64,000 nucleotides of DNA, taken from assembly GCF_005780165.1 (NCBI RefSeq), contig NZ_VAUV01000009.1, forward strand, positions 124,001-188,000, given 5' to 3'. A program made the translations under genes and the position numbers. The first letter of the stretch is position 1. Every line of letters starts with the position of its first letter. This DNA is from Phragmitibacter flavus (GTDB lineage: Bacteria > Verrucomicrobiota > Verrucomicrobiia > Verrucomicrobiales > Verrucomicrobiaceae). This document shows positions 53,794 to 63,486 of the stretch, in pieces. The notes under the pieces are model-generated. The model was not told the DNA's origin. It saw only the letters and a program-made list of their open reading frames with translations, and did not search any database.

Positions 53794-55629
53794 TTAGTGA
53801 TCTGCGTGGGTTAACTTTTCCTCCACCTTGACGCCGTCGGCCACCCATTGAGGTGAGTAATCCGTTTCAGCACCAGGAACGCTGTATTCATAAGGTCCGC
53901 GGACCACGACAGGCTCGGTGAGGAAGTTGCCATGCCCTGGGGGTGTCGGGGTTGCCCACTCCAACGTCGTGGCGTGCCATGGGTTGTCGCTAACCGCTTT
54001 TTTACCGCCCTTGATGCTCAGGAACAAGTTCAAGATGAAGGGAATTTGAGCGATGGCGAGTGCCCATGCTGCAAAGGAGGTGACCTCGTTCAGCCAAAGC
54101 AAACCTCTGGTCGTTTCTTCAAAGGCTGCACCGCCATCATGCCAGCGACGATGGAAGCCGGCAATGCCTTGATATAGCATCGGGGCGAACAGCAGGTTCA
54201 TCAACACGAGGGATGGCCAGAAGTGCAGACGCCCCAGAAACTCGCTCATGTGTCGACCCGTTATTTTCGGATACCAGTGATAGATGCCGGCAAATAATCC
54301 GAAGATACTGCCAGGAGCCACCACGTAGTGGAAGTGACCGATCACGTAATACGTATCATGCAGGAAAAGATCGATCATGCTGAACGCAAGCGGCAGGCCG
54401 GTCAGACCGCCAATACCGAACATCGGCAGGAAGGCGGCGGCGAACAACATCGCCGTGTTGAAACGGATGGAACCGCCCCAAAGGGTGATCATCAAACAGG
54501 TGAGCAGAATCACTGAAGGAACCGAAATCAACACCGTGGTGATCTGGAAGAAGGTGCTGACCACCGAACCCATGCCGGTCAGATACATGTGGTGAGCCCA
54601 GACAATGAAGCTGAGGAAACCGAGGACCAACACGCCGTAAACCATCGACTTGTAACCCCACAATGGACGGCGGATGTTGCAAGGAATGACGTCCGAAACG
54701 ATCGCGATCGAAGGAAGCAGAAGCACATACACTTCCGGGTGACCAAGGAACCAGAACAAGTGTTGGTAGAGCAACGGGCTGCCACCACCGGCGATGTCGA
54801 GGTGTTTGCCACCTTCAACCAGACCAGTAGGAAGGAAAAAGCTGGAACCCAAGACGCGGTCGCTAAGCTGCATCAAGGCGGCCACTTCAAGAGGAGGGAA
54901 TGCAAGAAGAAGCAGGAATGCCGTGACCAGCATCGCCCAGCAGAAGAAGGGCATCCGCATCCAGGTCATCCCCTTGCAACGCAGGTTGAGAATGGTGGTG
55001 ATGAAATTGACCGACCCAAGCAGCGACGACGATATGAGGAATACCATGGCCATCAGCCACATCGAACCCCCGGTCATGAAGATGTTTTTCACATCCATCT
55101 GCGCCGTGGTGGCCAGCGGTGAATAGTTGGTCCATCCGACCTGGGCAGCACCCGTGGGCAGGAAAAAGCTGAACATCATCAACATGCCGCCGATGAAATA
55201 AAGCCAGTAGCTCCAGGCGTTCAGTTTTGGGAACGCCATGTCCACCGCACCAATCTGCAATGGCATGATGTAATTGCCGAAAGCGGCGAAACCGAGGGGC
55301 ACCACGCCGAGGAACACCATGATGGTGCCGTGCATGGCACCGAACATGTTGTAAAGCTCGGGGCTGACGATGCCGCCAGGAGCCCATCGATCACCAAGAA
55401 GGGCACCAAAGATCGGCATCACCTTGCCTGGGTAGGCGATGCTCCAACGCATCACCATCATCAGGAAGAATCCGAACAACAAAAAGCACATGGAAGTCAG
55501 ACCGTATTGAACCCCGATGACCTTGTGGTCAGTGGAGAAGACATAACGGTAGATCCAGCTCGGCTTGTGATGGTCCTCGTGCGCGTGATCCGCGTGAGGG
55601 ACATCGTGACTGGCTGTGGTGGCGCTCAT
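53794..55629 (-). CDS. ctaD: Cytochrome c oxidase subunit I (aa3 type)
   Basis: A 611-residue catalytic subunit with all metal ligands: MHGTIMVFLG (low-spin haem), FWFLGHPEVYVL (CuB His and cross-linked Tyr), VWAHHMYLTG (CuB His pair) and YVIGHFHYVVAPG (haem a3/a His pair). It reduces oxygen to water and pumps protons. The N-terminus carries a His/Asp-rich stretch (HDVPHADHAHEDHHK). Cofactor synthesis genes ctaA/ctaB are in the same run. Confidence 0.96.
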   Translation of the reverse strand: MSATTASHDVPHADHAHEDHHKPSWIYRYVFSTDHKVIGVQYGLTSMCFLLFGFFLMMVMRWSIAYPGKVMPIFGALLGDRWAPGGIVSPELYNMFGAMHGTIMVFLGVVPLGFAAFGNYIMPLQIGAVDMAFPKLNAWSYWLYFIGGMLMMFSFFLPTGAAQVGWTNYSPLATTAQMDVKNIFMTGGSMWLMAMVFLISSSLLGSVNFITTILNLRCKGMTWMRMPFFCWAMLVTAFLLLLAFPPLEVAALMQLSDRVLGSSFFLPTGLVEGGKHLDIAGGGSPLLYQHLFWFLGHPEVYVLLLPSIAIVSDVIPCNIRRPLWGYKSMVYGVLVLGFLSFIVWAHHMYLTGMGSVVSTFFQITTVLISVPSVILLTCLMITLWGGSIRFNTAMLFAAAFLPMFGIGGLTGLPLAFSMIDLFLHDTYYVIGHFHYVVAPGSIFGLFAGIYHWYPKITGRHMSEFLGRLHFWPSLVLMNLLFAPMLYQGIAGFHRRWHDGGAAFEETTRGLLWLNEVTSFAAWALAIAQIPFILNLFLSIKGGKKAVSDNPWHATTLEWATPTPPGHGNFLTEPVVVRGPYEYSVPGAETDYSPQWVADGVKVEEKLTHADH

Positions 55630-55653
55630 GAGTGTTTAGTAAAGATAAGGGAA

Positions 55654-56382
55654 TCAGGGTTGGGCTGGAGCTGGGGCCGCAGCGGGTGCAGCGGTGGCTC
55701 CTGGTCCGGCAGGAATCTCGCCGGGAATGTCTTTGTCTGCAAATTCTGCCAATGTCGCCTCTGTCCAGGCACCCGTGTGCCCGGCGGTGGTCTCGCGCAC
55801 CTGCTTGACCATCTCAGGAGTCACCATGTGAGCTTCGTTGCCCCAACTATTACGAATGTAGGTCAACACATAGGAAATTTCTTTGTCGGAAAGCTGCCCA
55901 AATGGGGTCATCACGCTGTTGTAGGTATTTCCCTTCACGGTCACTGGACCTGCCAAACCATGCAGAACAACGCGCGCAACACGCTCGGTTCCGCCGGTTA
56001 CCCAATCCGATCCGGCCAGTGGAGGAATGGCACCCGGTTGTCCCATGCCAGTTCCCTGGTGACAGCCGGTGCAGTTGTTGTAAACCGAAGCCCCCTTTTT
56101 CATCGCGAACTGGAACGGGTCCAAATCGCCTTCTGGATTAATCTCAATCGGGCGAACGTCTTCCGGCTCACCAACGAAGGGTGAACTGCGGTTGAAGTCG
56201 AATCCACCCACAAACGCTCCTGCATAACCACCGCCGATCAACATGGCGGCCATGCTGGCCACAAAAACCCACATGGGTGCGGGTTCGCGCCCCGGCTGCA
56301 CCGTGGGCTTCTCACGCCGGGCAGCGGCATGGAGACGGTCCAGGTCGGTCGCGTCGTAGTTCGTCGGCTCGTCTTGTTTCAT
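55654..56382 (-). CDS. Membrane-anchored monohaem cytochrome c (CcoP-like position)
   Basis: A 242-residue cytochrome with one helix (37-60) and one c-type haem site, CTGCH at 104-108, preceded by GASVYNN. The Met ligand is probably in the KGNTYNSVMTPFGQLSD region. The C-terminal 25 residues are Ala/Pro-rich (GPGATAAPAAAPAPAQP). It ends 24 bases before ctaD, so it probably feeds electrons to CuA. It fills the place of CcoP after ccoN/ccoO but has only one haem. Confidence 0.85.
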   Translation of the reverse strand: MKQDEPTNYDATDLDRLHAAARREKPTVQPGREPAPMWVFVASMAAMLIGGGYAGAFVGGFDFNRSSPFVGEPEDVRPIEINPEGDLDPFQFAMKKGASVYNNCTGCHQGTGMGQPGAIPPLAGSDWVTGGTERVARVVLHGLAGPVTVKGNTYNSVMTPFGQLSDKEISYVLTYIRNSWGNEAHMVTPEMVKQVRETTAGHTGAWTEATLAEFADKDIPGEIPAGPGATAAPAAAPAPAQP

Positions 56383-56410
56383 GTCAGATCAGATCGTTGC
56401 TAAAAAATTC

Positions 56411-57073
56411 CTACTCTTGCGGCACCTGACCGGGAATGGGTTCGTCTTTCTTGAGAGATTTGATGTATTTCACCAGTTCCAAAGTCTCCGGCTTGGGCAC
56501 CACTTCATAACCTTTTTCAGGAGCAAACTCCTTTGGCAGATCCAGCGCATGGGCCGCGCCAGAACCTTGAATTTTCTGCACCTTGAAGAGATGGCGGTGG
56601 GCCGGCATCACACTCCAGGGAAACAAAGACTGCGGCGCGTAAAGCTTTTGTAGCAGTTTCTTGTCGTCCTTGATGCGATAACCCACGTTCGCGAGATCGG
56701 GGCCATTACGGGCGATGCCCAATGGAGCGACGGGCTCATGCATGTAGTCACGCGCTGTGCTCGGACGCACCACCAGCTTCGGCTGTGGAGTCTGATCGGA
56801 TCCCCAGCCCATTTTCCAGCCGTCGGTCAATCCTTCGAAGGAGGGACGGATCACCTGGGTGTGGCACTGATTGCAACCCTCGCGGAGATAAACCAGCTGT
56901 CCTTGACGGTAGATGCCGCCGCCAGGATAGGCACCGGTCATTCCATCACGATCCTGATCGTAAGGCAGAGGCGCAAGCTTCTGACCCCACAGCGCGGGTA
57001 TGATCACAAGAAGTAACCAGGGAAGGCCAAAGGCAAAAGCCAGACCGTAGATGAATTTCGGGAAATTCGTCAT
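56411..57073 (-). CDS. ccoO: cbb3-type oxidase subunit II-like cytochrome c (CcoO)
   Basis: A 220-residue membrane-anchored monohaem cytochrome. Helix at about 8-28; haem site CNQCH at 67-71 in LVYLREGCNQCHTQVIRP, which is the CcoO signature; Met ligand in PWSVMPAHRHLF. VRPSTARDYMHEP and RNGPDLANVG are also family-like. It overlaps the CcoN-like gene by 4 bases. Its CcoN partner lacks catalytic histidines, so it may pass electrons on. Confidence 0.87.
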   Translation of the reverse strand: MTNFPKFIYGLAFAFGLPWLLLVIIPALWGQKLAPLPYDQDRDGMTGAYPGGGIYRQGQLVYLREGCNQCHTQVIRPSFEGLTDGWKMGWGSDQTPQPKLVVRPSTARDYMHEPVAPLGIARNGPDLANVGYRIKDDKKLLQKLYAPQSLFPWSVMPAHRHLFKVQKIQGSGAAHALDLPKEFAPEKGYEVVPKPETLELVKYIKSLKKDEPIPGQVPQE

Positions 57074-58587
57074 GCTTCGATTTCAGTAGTGGTAGCGGAC
57101 ATGATGGTGCCTGGCACGTAGTCGTGATGACTGTCGTGCACGAGCAGGGTGGGAGTGGAGGTGCGGCGACCAAGTCCCATCACCATCAGCACCAGATGGA
57201 TGAAGAACCAGGTGTTCGACCAAAGGATGAAGGCCCACGCTAGGGCGCGACCAATCAGATAACCGCGGGCATTGGTGATGCTGCCGATGAAAGGCTGGTT
57301 CCAGTTGTCAGGACTGTTGGTGGACGCACCTTGGGCGAGACCGCCGACGATCATACAAACCACAAGTGCGGTGATGCCGTAAACCGAGAACCAGAAGTGA
57401 TTGCGGATGAGGCGGACGCTGAGCCATTCACAACCCGTCAGGCGGGGAACAATGTAATAGATGGCGCCAAACATCGTCATGCTGAAGAAACCGTAGATGG
57501 CGAGCAAATGGAATCCATATTCGGCATGGGTGAACTGCATCGTGCTTCCACCCCAGAAGGTGCCGAGCAATGCACCAATGGCGGCCATGATCAGGTAAGA
57601 AAACGATCCCACGAAAACAAAGCGAAGGGTCGGGCTCGACTCAATCAAACCGTGTTTGCCGAGGGTGGTCATGTGGTTGTTGAGGGCGAGAACGCCCGCA
57701 GGCACCAGGAGCAACACCCAGGCCATGCCACTGACGCCTGGCATCCATGCTGGCAATGGTCCGGCCATGTATTTGTTGAATCCGGTCCACCCACCGAGGA
57801 CGATCAATCCCCAGAATCCGAACTGCGCAAGCTGGAAGCTGTAAACGGGTTTGCCGGTGATCTTGGGGATAAAGTAGTAACTGGCGGCAACCCCGATCGG
57901 CGTGAAGAACAGAAGGATCAGCGAACTGACATACCAGGCATTGATGCCAGCTCCGAAAGCTCCGAGCGGAGTGGAATTGGCATAATGATTCAAGAAGAGG
58001 TTGGCGGTAAGGAACAGCCAGGGAAAAGCAAACAATCCCACCATCACGTAACGCGACACGAGTTGGTAGCCGTCCTTCTTCTGAGCAAGAATGTAGTGGG
58101 CGACCATTTTCCAGGCGATGATCAGATACGAAACCAGCAACAGCGGCCAGACAAACACGGGGAATTCAAGCCATTGGAGTGAAGTGCTGCCACCGAGAAT
58201 CACGCCAAACACGCCGATGGTCACGCCGATGTTCCAGAAGATGCCGGCCACGATCATCGAACCCTGACCACCTGCGAGAGGAACCAGTGATCGGCGGGCA
58301 ATCAGCCATAACGCGGTGCCGAGCCCCGCTTGCATGGCCCAGCCATAAACGAGGGTCGCCATGTGAACCGGCTGCAACCGACCGTAGTTGAGGAACCACA
58401 ACCAGTCATAGTCGAGGAACTGCGGATAGAAAATCTTCACGGAAGCAATCAAGCCGAGCACGGTTGAAGCCAGCAGCCACATGGCCGCATTGGTGAAGAA
58501 AAACAGCACCGGCGCTTTCACCGAGCGGTCAATCTCCGCGCGGCGCAGGCTGTCACTGTTTGAAACTGGTGTTTCTGATGTCTCCAT
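57070..58587 (-). CDS. CcoN-like haem-copper oxidase subunit I without Cu(B) ligands
   Basis: A 505-residue protein with about 12 helices that aligns with CcoN: RLQPVHMATLVYGW (H75, low-spin haem ligand), WYVSSLILLFF, WTGFNKYMAGPLPAW and FGAIYYIVPRLTG. At the CuB His of CcoN (WWYGHN) it has S221; at the His pair (WTGPHHLHYTALPDW) it has N271-K272; the helix-X H-x-H is F359-H360-L361. All CuB ligands and the canonical haem b3/b positions are therefore changed. It cannot reduce oxygen as other HCOs do. It may carry electrons or be structural. No frameshifts, so it is maintained. Confidence 0.85.
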   Translation of the reverse strand: METSETPVSNSDSLRRAEIDRSVKAPVLFFFTNAAMWLLASTVLGLIASVKIFYPQFLDYDWLWFLNYGRLQPVHMATLVYGWAMQAGLGTALWLIARRSLVPLAGGQGSMIVAGIFWNIGVTIGVFGVILGGSTSLQWLEFPVFVWPLLLVSYLIIAWKMVAHYILAQKKDGYQLVSRYVMVGLFAFPWLFLTANLFLNHYANSTPLGAFGAGINAWYVSSLILLFFTPIGVAASYYFIPKITGKPVYSFQLAQFGFWGLIVLGGWTGFNKYMAGPLPAWMPGVSGMAWVLLLVPAGVLALNNHMTTLGKHGLIESSPTLRFVFVGSFSYLIMAAIGALLGTFWGGSTMQFTHAEYGFHLLAIYGFFSMTMFGAIYYIVPRLTGCEWLSVRLIRNHFWFSVYGITALVVCMIVGGLAQGASTNSPDNWNQPFIGSITNARGYLIGRALAWAFILWSNTWFFIHLVLMVMGLGRRTSTPTLLVHDSHHDYVPGTIMSATTTEIEA

Positions 58588-58622
58588 GAGATGTTGGGAT
58601 GAAGGCGTAGCTGAGAGGCGGA

Positions 58623-59360
58623 TTAAGCTTCGGGTTGAGGAGGTGCTGCCGGAGCAGGCGCTGGCTCAGGCGCGGTTTCGGGAGTTGCAGGAGGAATGGG
58701 AGCGGAATCAGGCGCTGGACTTGGAGCCGGTGGAGGGGTGGGTGCTGCAGGGGCCGGGGCGGGAGTCGGAGCCGGTGCAGAGGGGGCCGGGGTTGGCGCT
58801 GCAGGCTCAGGAGTAGTGGCGGGTGCAGGCATCGGTGCCGCAGGAGCGGGTGAGGGAGAAGGACTTGCCGGGGCAGGAACGGGAGCGGGTGCGGGCGCAG
58901 GAGTCGATGCTGGAGCAGGTGTTGGCTCTGGAGCAGCAGGGGCAGGAGCTGGAGTTGGAGCAGCGGCTGGATCGGATTTTTTCGCTTTTTCTGGTGGCGC
59001 ATCGGCGGCTTCCTTGGCCTCGGCAGCGGCGGATGCTTCTGCGGCAGCCTTCTGAGCGGTGGGAGATTTGGGATCAAGCACGGTGGTCGCTTTTACCGGC
59101 CGACCTTTCAGCACGCCAACGACCTTCTCATAAACCGGCATCGGATCACCCGCCAGACCATACTGGGCCATGATGTCATGTTGGGCCTTGGTCAACTCTT
59201 CCTTCATGGCGACGCGCTCTTCATGAAGAGGCGAAGCCGCAGGTCCGCCAAACATCCATTGGAACAGGGCAGCTGCCACGGCAAAGCTCGCGAACGCAGC
59301 CAGAACGCCGAGAAATACGGAAAGCGCTTTTGAGGGTGTTGGAGGAGTTGGAGTCGACAT
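58623..59360 (-). CDS. Membrane-anchored protein with long Ala/Pro tail
   Basis: A 245-residue protein: one N-terminal helix (about 14-37), a short soluble part (38-100, HEERVAMKEELTKAQHDIMAQYG) and about 110 residues of Ala/Pro/Thr/Ser repeats (APAPAAPEPTPAPA...), a flexible extended periplasmic arm like that of TonB. It lies between actF and the CcoN-like gene and should be co-expressed. It might link the Act complex and the oxidase. That is inference; the family is not recognised. Confidence 0.7.
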   Translation of the reverse strand: MSTPTPPTPSKALSVFLGVLAAFASFAVAAALFQWMFGGPAASPLHEERVAMKEELTKAQHDIMAQYGLAGDPMPVYEKVVGVLKGRPVKATTVLDPKSPTAQKAAAEASAAAEAKEAADAPPEKAKKSDPAAAPTPAPAPAAPEPTPAPASTPAPAPAPVPAPASPSPSPAPAAPMPAPATTPEPAAPTPAPSAPAPTPAPAPAAPTPPPAPSPAPDSAPIPPATPETAPEPAPAPAAPPQPEA

Positions 59361-59376
59361 GTAGGTTGGCAGAAAA

Positions 59377-60702
59377 TTAGGACTTCACGGTGACCGACTC
59401 AAGAAGACGAGGGTCGCGGCAGGGGTAGAGGCTGGCTTTTGCAAGACGACGGAGGGTTGCCCAGCCCAACAGACCACCGATCCCGATGAAGGCAAACAGG
59501 TCTCCCCATACGGCACCGTCGATCCAGATCGACTCCCCGTGGGTCAAAGACGGAGCACGCTCTGGCATGATCAACCAGTAAATGTCGACCACATGCATGA
59601 ACAGAATCCACACGCAGATCCAGCTCATCAGCACCGGCTTTTTCTTGCGGCCAGCGGAGAGAAGAACCACGAAGGTGGCGGCGAAATGTCCCCACACCAG
59701 AAGATTGCTGACAAACCACCATCCGCCCGTGTTGCGAGTCAGGTAGAAGCGGGTCTCCTCGGTGATGTTGGCATACCAGATCAGGAAAAACTGGCTGAAG
59801 GCGATGTAGGCCCAGAACACCGTGAAGGCGAACAGCAACTTGCCCATCAAGTGGTAATGCTCTTCGGTCACCACTTTACCCAGGTAACCATTGGAACGAA
59901 GATAGGTGAGGGTGATGATCGTCACCGCCATGGAACTCCAGGCACATCCGGCGAAGATGTAGACGCCCCACATGGTGGAAAACCACGAGTAATCCATCGC
60001 CATGATCCAGTCCACCGCTGCGAAAGTTACGGTCAGCGCGTAGGGCAGAAGCAGAAGGCAGCAGAACGAACGGGAACGGAAGGTGTGGCTGAACTTGCCG
60101 TCCGTGTCTTGTTGAATGCTCCAGCGGCGCAGGAAGACGGCGAGGGCACCCAGCACCACGAAGTAGAAAATGGCACGCGCCGTCCAGAAGGGCATGTTCA
60201 GATAACCGAATTTGGCGACCAGCAAATGCAGATGCGGATCAGCATAAGCCATGTGGTGAAGGCTGTCGTAGAGGCTTTCCCCGGCACCAGCATGCGCGGC
60301 AGCTTCGCGATGGGCGGCAATCCATTCCCAAAGGGCCTCACGAATCGGCGGGGAGAACACCAATGGAATGGCGAAAAAGGCGAGCCACTTGATGTTTGCC
60401 CCCAGGTTCTCAAACAGACGGCGAATGGCGACACTCCAACCGGCATTGATGGCATGTTGCAACATCACCCAGAAGATGCCGCCGCAGGTGATGGTGAAGT
60501 AGAAGAAGAACGCGAACAACCATGAATAGGCGAACTGCGCCTGGCGGTCCGGTCCAAAAACCCCAAACAGATAAAGAGCAGAGATCACCGTGCCGAGGGC
60601 ACCGAGAATGAACATCAGGCCGTTGAGCTTGCTGAATTTGGCCAGATCGAGACGTTCACCGTCGCGGGGCAGGTCATCGAGAGTGATGGAGTGGGCGCTC
60701 AT
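59377..60702 (-). CDS. actF: Alternative complex III quinol-binding subunit ActF
   Basis: A 441-residue polytopic protein, homologous to ActF (NrfD-like quinol:cytochrome c oxidoreductase subunit): about ten helices, with YSWLFAFFFYFTITCGGIFWVMLQHAINAGWSV at the start and SNLLVWGHFAATFVVLLSAGRKKKP later. It contributes a quinone site in the Act complex. Its N-terminus is soluble (SITLDDLPRDGERLD). Confidence 0.9.
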   Translation of the reverse strand: MSAHSITLDDLPRDGERLDLAKFSKLNGLMFILGALGTVISALYLFGVFGPDRQAQFAYSWLFAFFFYFTITCGGIFWVMLQHAINAGWSVAIRRLFENLGANIKWLAFFAIPLVFSPPIREALWEWIAAHREAAAHAGAGESLYDSLHHMAYADPHLHLLVAKFGYLNMPFWTARAIFYFVVLGALAVFLRRWSIQQDTDGKFSHTFRSRSFCCLLLLPYALTVTFAAVDWIMAMDYSWFSTMWGVYIFAGCAWSSMAVTIITLTYLRSNGYLGKVVTEEHYHLMGKLLFAFTVFWAYIAFSQFFLIWYANITEETRFYLTRNTGGWWFVSNLLVWGHFAATFVVLLSAGRKKKPVLMSWICVWILFMHVVDIYWLIMPERAPSLTHGESIWIDGAVWGDLFAFIGIGGLLGWATLRRLAKASLYPCRDPRLLESVTVKS

Positions 60703-60759
60703 GCAGGAGATTCAAATCAAAGACAAAGACAGAGGCAAAAGAGGTCTGGCTACTACTAC

Positions 60760-61410
60760 TTATTTGGCGGGGTTCTTGGCGGCGTATTCCAAGGTGCGAA
60801 GGTAGGCCACGATGGCCCAGCGATCCCGCACCGTGATGTTTGCTCCATAAGCACCCATCTGGTTCCAACCATGGGTGATCACGTCATAAAGTTTGCCGTC
60901 CGGCCGGAAGGTGGGAGCTGCTGGATCGGCCAGCCCCATGTCGGTAAGATTGGCGGGCACCACGGTGGAATATTTGACAAAAATCCCCTGGCCGTTGCCG
61001 GATTCACCGTGGCAGATCGCGCAGTTAATGTTGTAACGCTCACGACCGCGCTCTAGCAAAGCAGGCGTCAATTCGACTTCAGGTGGCAATCCGTCCCCAT
61101 AAAAGTCGCCCATTTTCCCGGTGTAATAATAACCAGTGCCGTGGGTGAACTCGATGTCCTGCGGCGTATAACCCTCGCTGGCTGGTTGGGAAGGAACATT
61201 AAATCCCATCGGCATGGTGCCGGCAACCGGCTTGCGCATGGCATGGCCATCGGCGAACAGGTTGCTCGAAACCTGATACTTCACCTTGGCCTGATCATCC
61301 ATGTCAGGCAGGAGCTCAAAAGGGGTGTTTTCGAACTTGTGTCCACGGAAACCGGCGAAAGCAACGACGGTGATGGCAACAAGCAGATAACTAAGAAAGA
61401 AATACTTCAT
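60760..61410 (-). CDS. actE: Alternative complex III monohaem cytochrome c ActE
   Basis: A 216-residue membrane-anchored cytochrome c with haem site CAICH (130-134) in RYNINCAICHGESGNGQG. The C-terminal part (LYDVITHGWNQMGAYGANIT, DRWAIVAYLRTLE) contains the Met ligand and typical ActE sequence. It accepts electrons within the Act complex and passes them to the oxidase or a soluble carrier. An N-terminal helix (1-20) anchors it. Confidence 0.9.
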   Translation of the reverse strand: MKYFFLSYLLVAITVVAFAGFRGHKFENTPFELLPDMDDQAKVKYQVSSNLFADGHAMRKPVAGTMPMGFNVPSQPASEGYTPQDIEFTHGTGYYYTGKMGDFYGDGLPPEVELTPALLERGRERYNINCAICHGESGNGQGIFVKYSTVVPANLTDMGLADPAAPTFRPDGKLYDVITHGWNQMGAYGANITVRDRWAIVAYLRTLEYAAKNPAK

Positions 61411-61422
61411 GGGTCGTCGCGC

Positions 61423-61980
61423 TTACAGTTCGTCCTCAACCAGTTCAATGTTTTTACCGCCAATCTTCTCCAACATGGCCTTGGTTTCGACCTGGTGAAA
61501 TTTTGGATCGCGGGCTTCAATACAGATGTAAAATCCGTCGTCTGAAAACTTCTTGAATTGCTTGGAAGTAAAAAGTGGATGGTTCCAACGGGGCAATCCC
61601 ATCATCGCAAAACAACCAAAGACGGTGGTGAAGGCGGAGAAAAGAATGGTCAATTCGAACATCACCGGAAAGAACGCCGGGGTGGTGAAGATGTTGGTCG
61701 GCTTGGCCTGAACCACCGTCGGGTAGATCATTACCTGGGTGATGTATTGCAGAAGAAAAGCGATCGTGATCCCCGTCAAACCTCCGAAAAACACAAAGAA
61801 CGGCAGCTTGGAACGCTCCACGCCCATCGCATCGTTGAGACCGTGGATCGGGAACGGCGAATGCACGTCCCAACGACGGTATTTGGCGTCACGGATGTGC
61901 TCCGAGGCGTGATAGACGTCTTGAACGCTATCAAACTCGGCCAGATAACCGTGAACTCGTTTGAGGGTGGTGCGTGCCAT
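61423..61980 (-). CDS. actD: Alternative complex III subunit ActD (DUF3341)
   Basis: A 185-residue protein with a soluble N-terminal half (GYLAEFDSVQDVYHASEHIRDAKYRRWDVHSPFPIHGLNDAM) and two helices (about 65-85 and 105-125). This is the DUF3341 pattern of ActD, a cofactor-free structural subunit. It is 12 bases from actE and 41 bases from actC. Confidence 0.92.
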   Translation of the reverse strand: MARTTLKRVHGYLAEFDSVQDVYHASEHIRDAKYRRWDVHSPFPIHGLNDAMGVERSKLPFFVFFGGLTGITIAFLLQYITQVMIYPTVVQAKPTNIFTTPAFFPVMFELTILFSAFTTVFGCFAMMGLPRWNHPLFTSKQFKKFSDDGFYICIEARDPKFHQVETKAMLEKIGGKNIELVEDEL

Positions 61981-62021
61981 AGGTGGGTGAAATGCGTCAG
62001 TCAGTAAGATGTCAGATTGGG

Positions 62022-63482
62022 CTAGGCCACTTTAACTTTTCCAGCTTCAATCTCCAGCTCATGCACCCCTTTTTCGTGGTGATCATTCGCATGGGGATCG
62101 GCTTGTGGGAGGATCGCCTTCACTTCGCCAATCGCAATGACCGGCAGGAAGCGGAGGAACAACAAAAACAGCGTCATAAACAATCCAAAGGTGCCGATGA
62201 AGGTCCAGTTATCCACCCAGGTCGCATCATAAGTTCTCCACGATCCAGGCATAAAGTGACGCTCAAGGGTAGTCACAATGATGACATAACGTTCATACCA
62301 CATCCCGGCATTGACGAACATGCAGACCACCATCACCACGATCAGGTTTTTGCGGCACCACTTGAACCAGAACAGCTGCGGGAAAATCACGTTGAAGATG
62401 AACATGCAGTAGAAATACCAGACCGAAGGACCATGCATGGTGCGCATCAGGAAAACCTGCCCTTCATAAGCATTGCCGCTGTAGAAGGCCATGAAGAACT
62501 CCATGCAATACCCATAGCCAACAATGGTGCCGGTCAGCAGGATGATTTTCGCCATGTTGTCAATGTGCTTGGCGGTGATCAGATCATGCAAGCCATAGAT
62601 GGCGCGAACCGGAATCATCAACGTCAACACCATCGCAAATCCGCCGAAAATGGCTCCCGCCACAAAGTAAGGCGGAAAGATCGTGGTATGCCATCCGGGA
62701 ACCACCGACGTCGCAAAGTCAAAGGACACTACCGAGTGAACCGAGAGCACCAGCGGAGTGGAAAGAGCCGCCAACAAAAGGTAGGCCATCTCGTAATGGT
62801 TCCATTGACGGTTGCCACCGCGCCAGCCGAGGGAGAACAGACCGTAAAGGGTTTTGCGCAGACCGTTTTTGCAGCGGTCACGAAGGGTGGCCAAGTCAGG
62901 AATCAGACCGATATACCAGAACATCAACGACACGGTGAAGTAAGTCGACACCGCGAAAACGTCCCAGAGCAGCGGCGACTTGAAGTTCTGCCAGATGGCG
63001 TTGGCATTCGGCACCGGAGCGAGGAACCACACCATCCAAACCCGGCCCACGTGAAACGCCGGGAACAAACCGGCGCAAACCACCGCGAAGATGGTCATCG
63101 CCTCAGCCGCGCGGTTGACCGCCGTGCGCCATTTCTGACGCGTGAGGAAAAGAATCGCGGAAATCAAGGTTCCCGCGTGACCGATACCGATCCAGAAAAC
63201 GAAGTTGGTGATGTCCCAAGCCCATGCCACCGGCTGTTTCTGGCCCCAAACTCCGACACCGGTCGAGATGAGATAGACGAAACAAAACACCGTCACACCG
63301 GCGAGCAACACCGACGGGACAAACAGCCACCACCAAAGGGCGGGCTGACGGTTCTCCACAATCCCGCACACCCGTTCGGTGATCCAGTTGTAGCTGCGAT
63401 TGTTCGAAACCAACGGCTCGCGATCAAGAATGCGCGGCTGATCTGGTGGAGAAGTGGCGGTCGCGGTATCGGACATGGTCAA
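62022..63482 (-). CDS. actC: Alternative complex III NrfD-family subunit ActC
   Basis: A 486-residue NrfD/PsrC-type membrane subunit with about ten helices. Diagnostic segments: [40 protein letters not shown] and [15 protein letters not shown], typical of ActC in place of the quinone-oxidising subunit. It starts 4 bases after actB and works with ActB's Fe-S clusters to take electrons from quinol. Confidence 0.93.
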   Translation of the reverse strand: MTMSDTATATSPPDQPRILDREPLVSNNRSYNWITERVCGIVENRQPALWWWLFVPSVLLAGVTVFCFVYLISTGVGVWGQKQPVAWAWDITNFVFWIGIGHAGTLISAILFLTRQKWRTAVNRAAEAMTIFAVVCAGLFPAFHVGRVWMVWFLAPVPNANAIWQNFKSPLLWDVFAVSTYFTVSLMFWYIGLIPDLATLRDRCKNGLRKTLYGLFSLGWRGGNRQWNHYEMAYLLLAALSTPLVLSVHSVVSFDFATSVVPGWHTTIFPPYFVAGAIFGGFAMVLTLMIPVRAIYGLHDLITAKHIDNMAKIILLTGTIVGYGYCMEFFMAFYSGNAYEGQVFLMRTMHGPSVWYFYCMFIFNVIFPQLFWFKWCRKNLIVVMVVCMFVNAGMWYERYVIIVTTLERHFMPGSWRTYDATWVDNWTFIGTFGLFMTLFLLFLRFLPVIAIGEVKAILPQADPHANDHHEKGVHELEIEAGKVKVA

Positions 63483-63486
63483 TCAA

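Noticed and set aside
55222-55629. Possible metal sensor role for the His/Asp-rich N-terminus of CtaD
   Set aside because: Short His/Asp runs also occur at the start of subunit IV and could simply be copper-loading or linker residues; no further support.
58696-59055. Plus-strand frame of Gly/Ala repeats
   Set aside because: It is the shadow of the Ala/Pro tail of the minus-strand gene.
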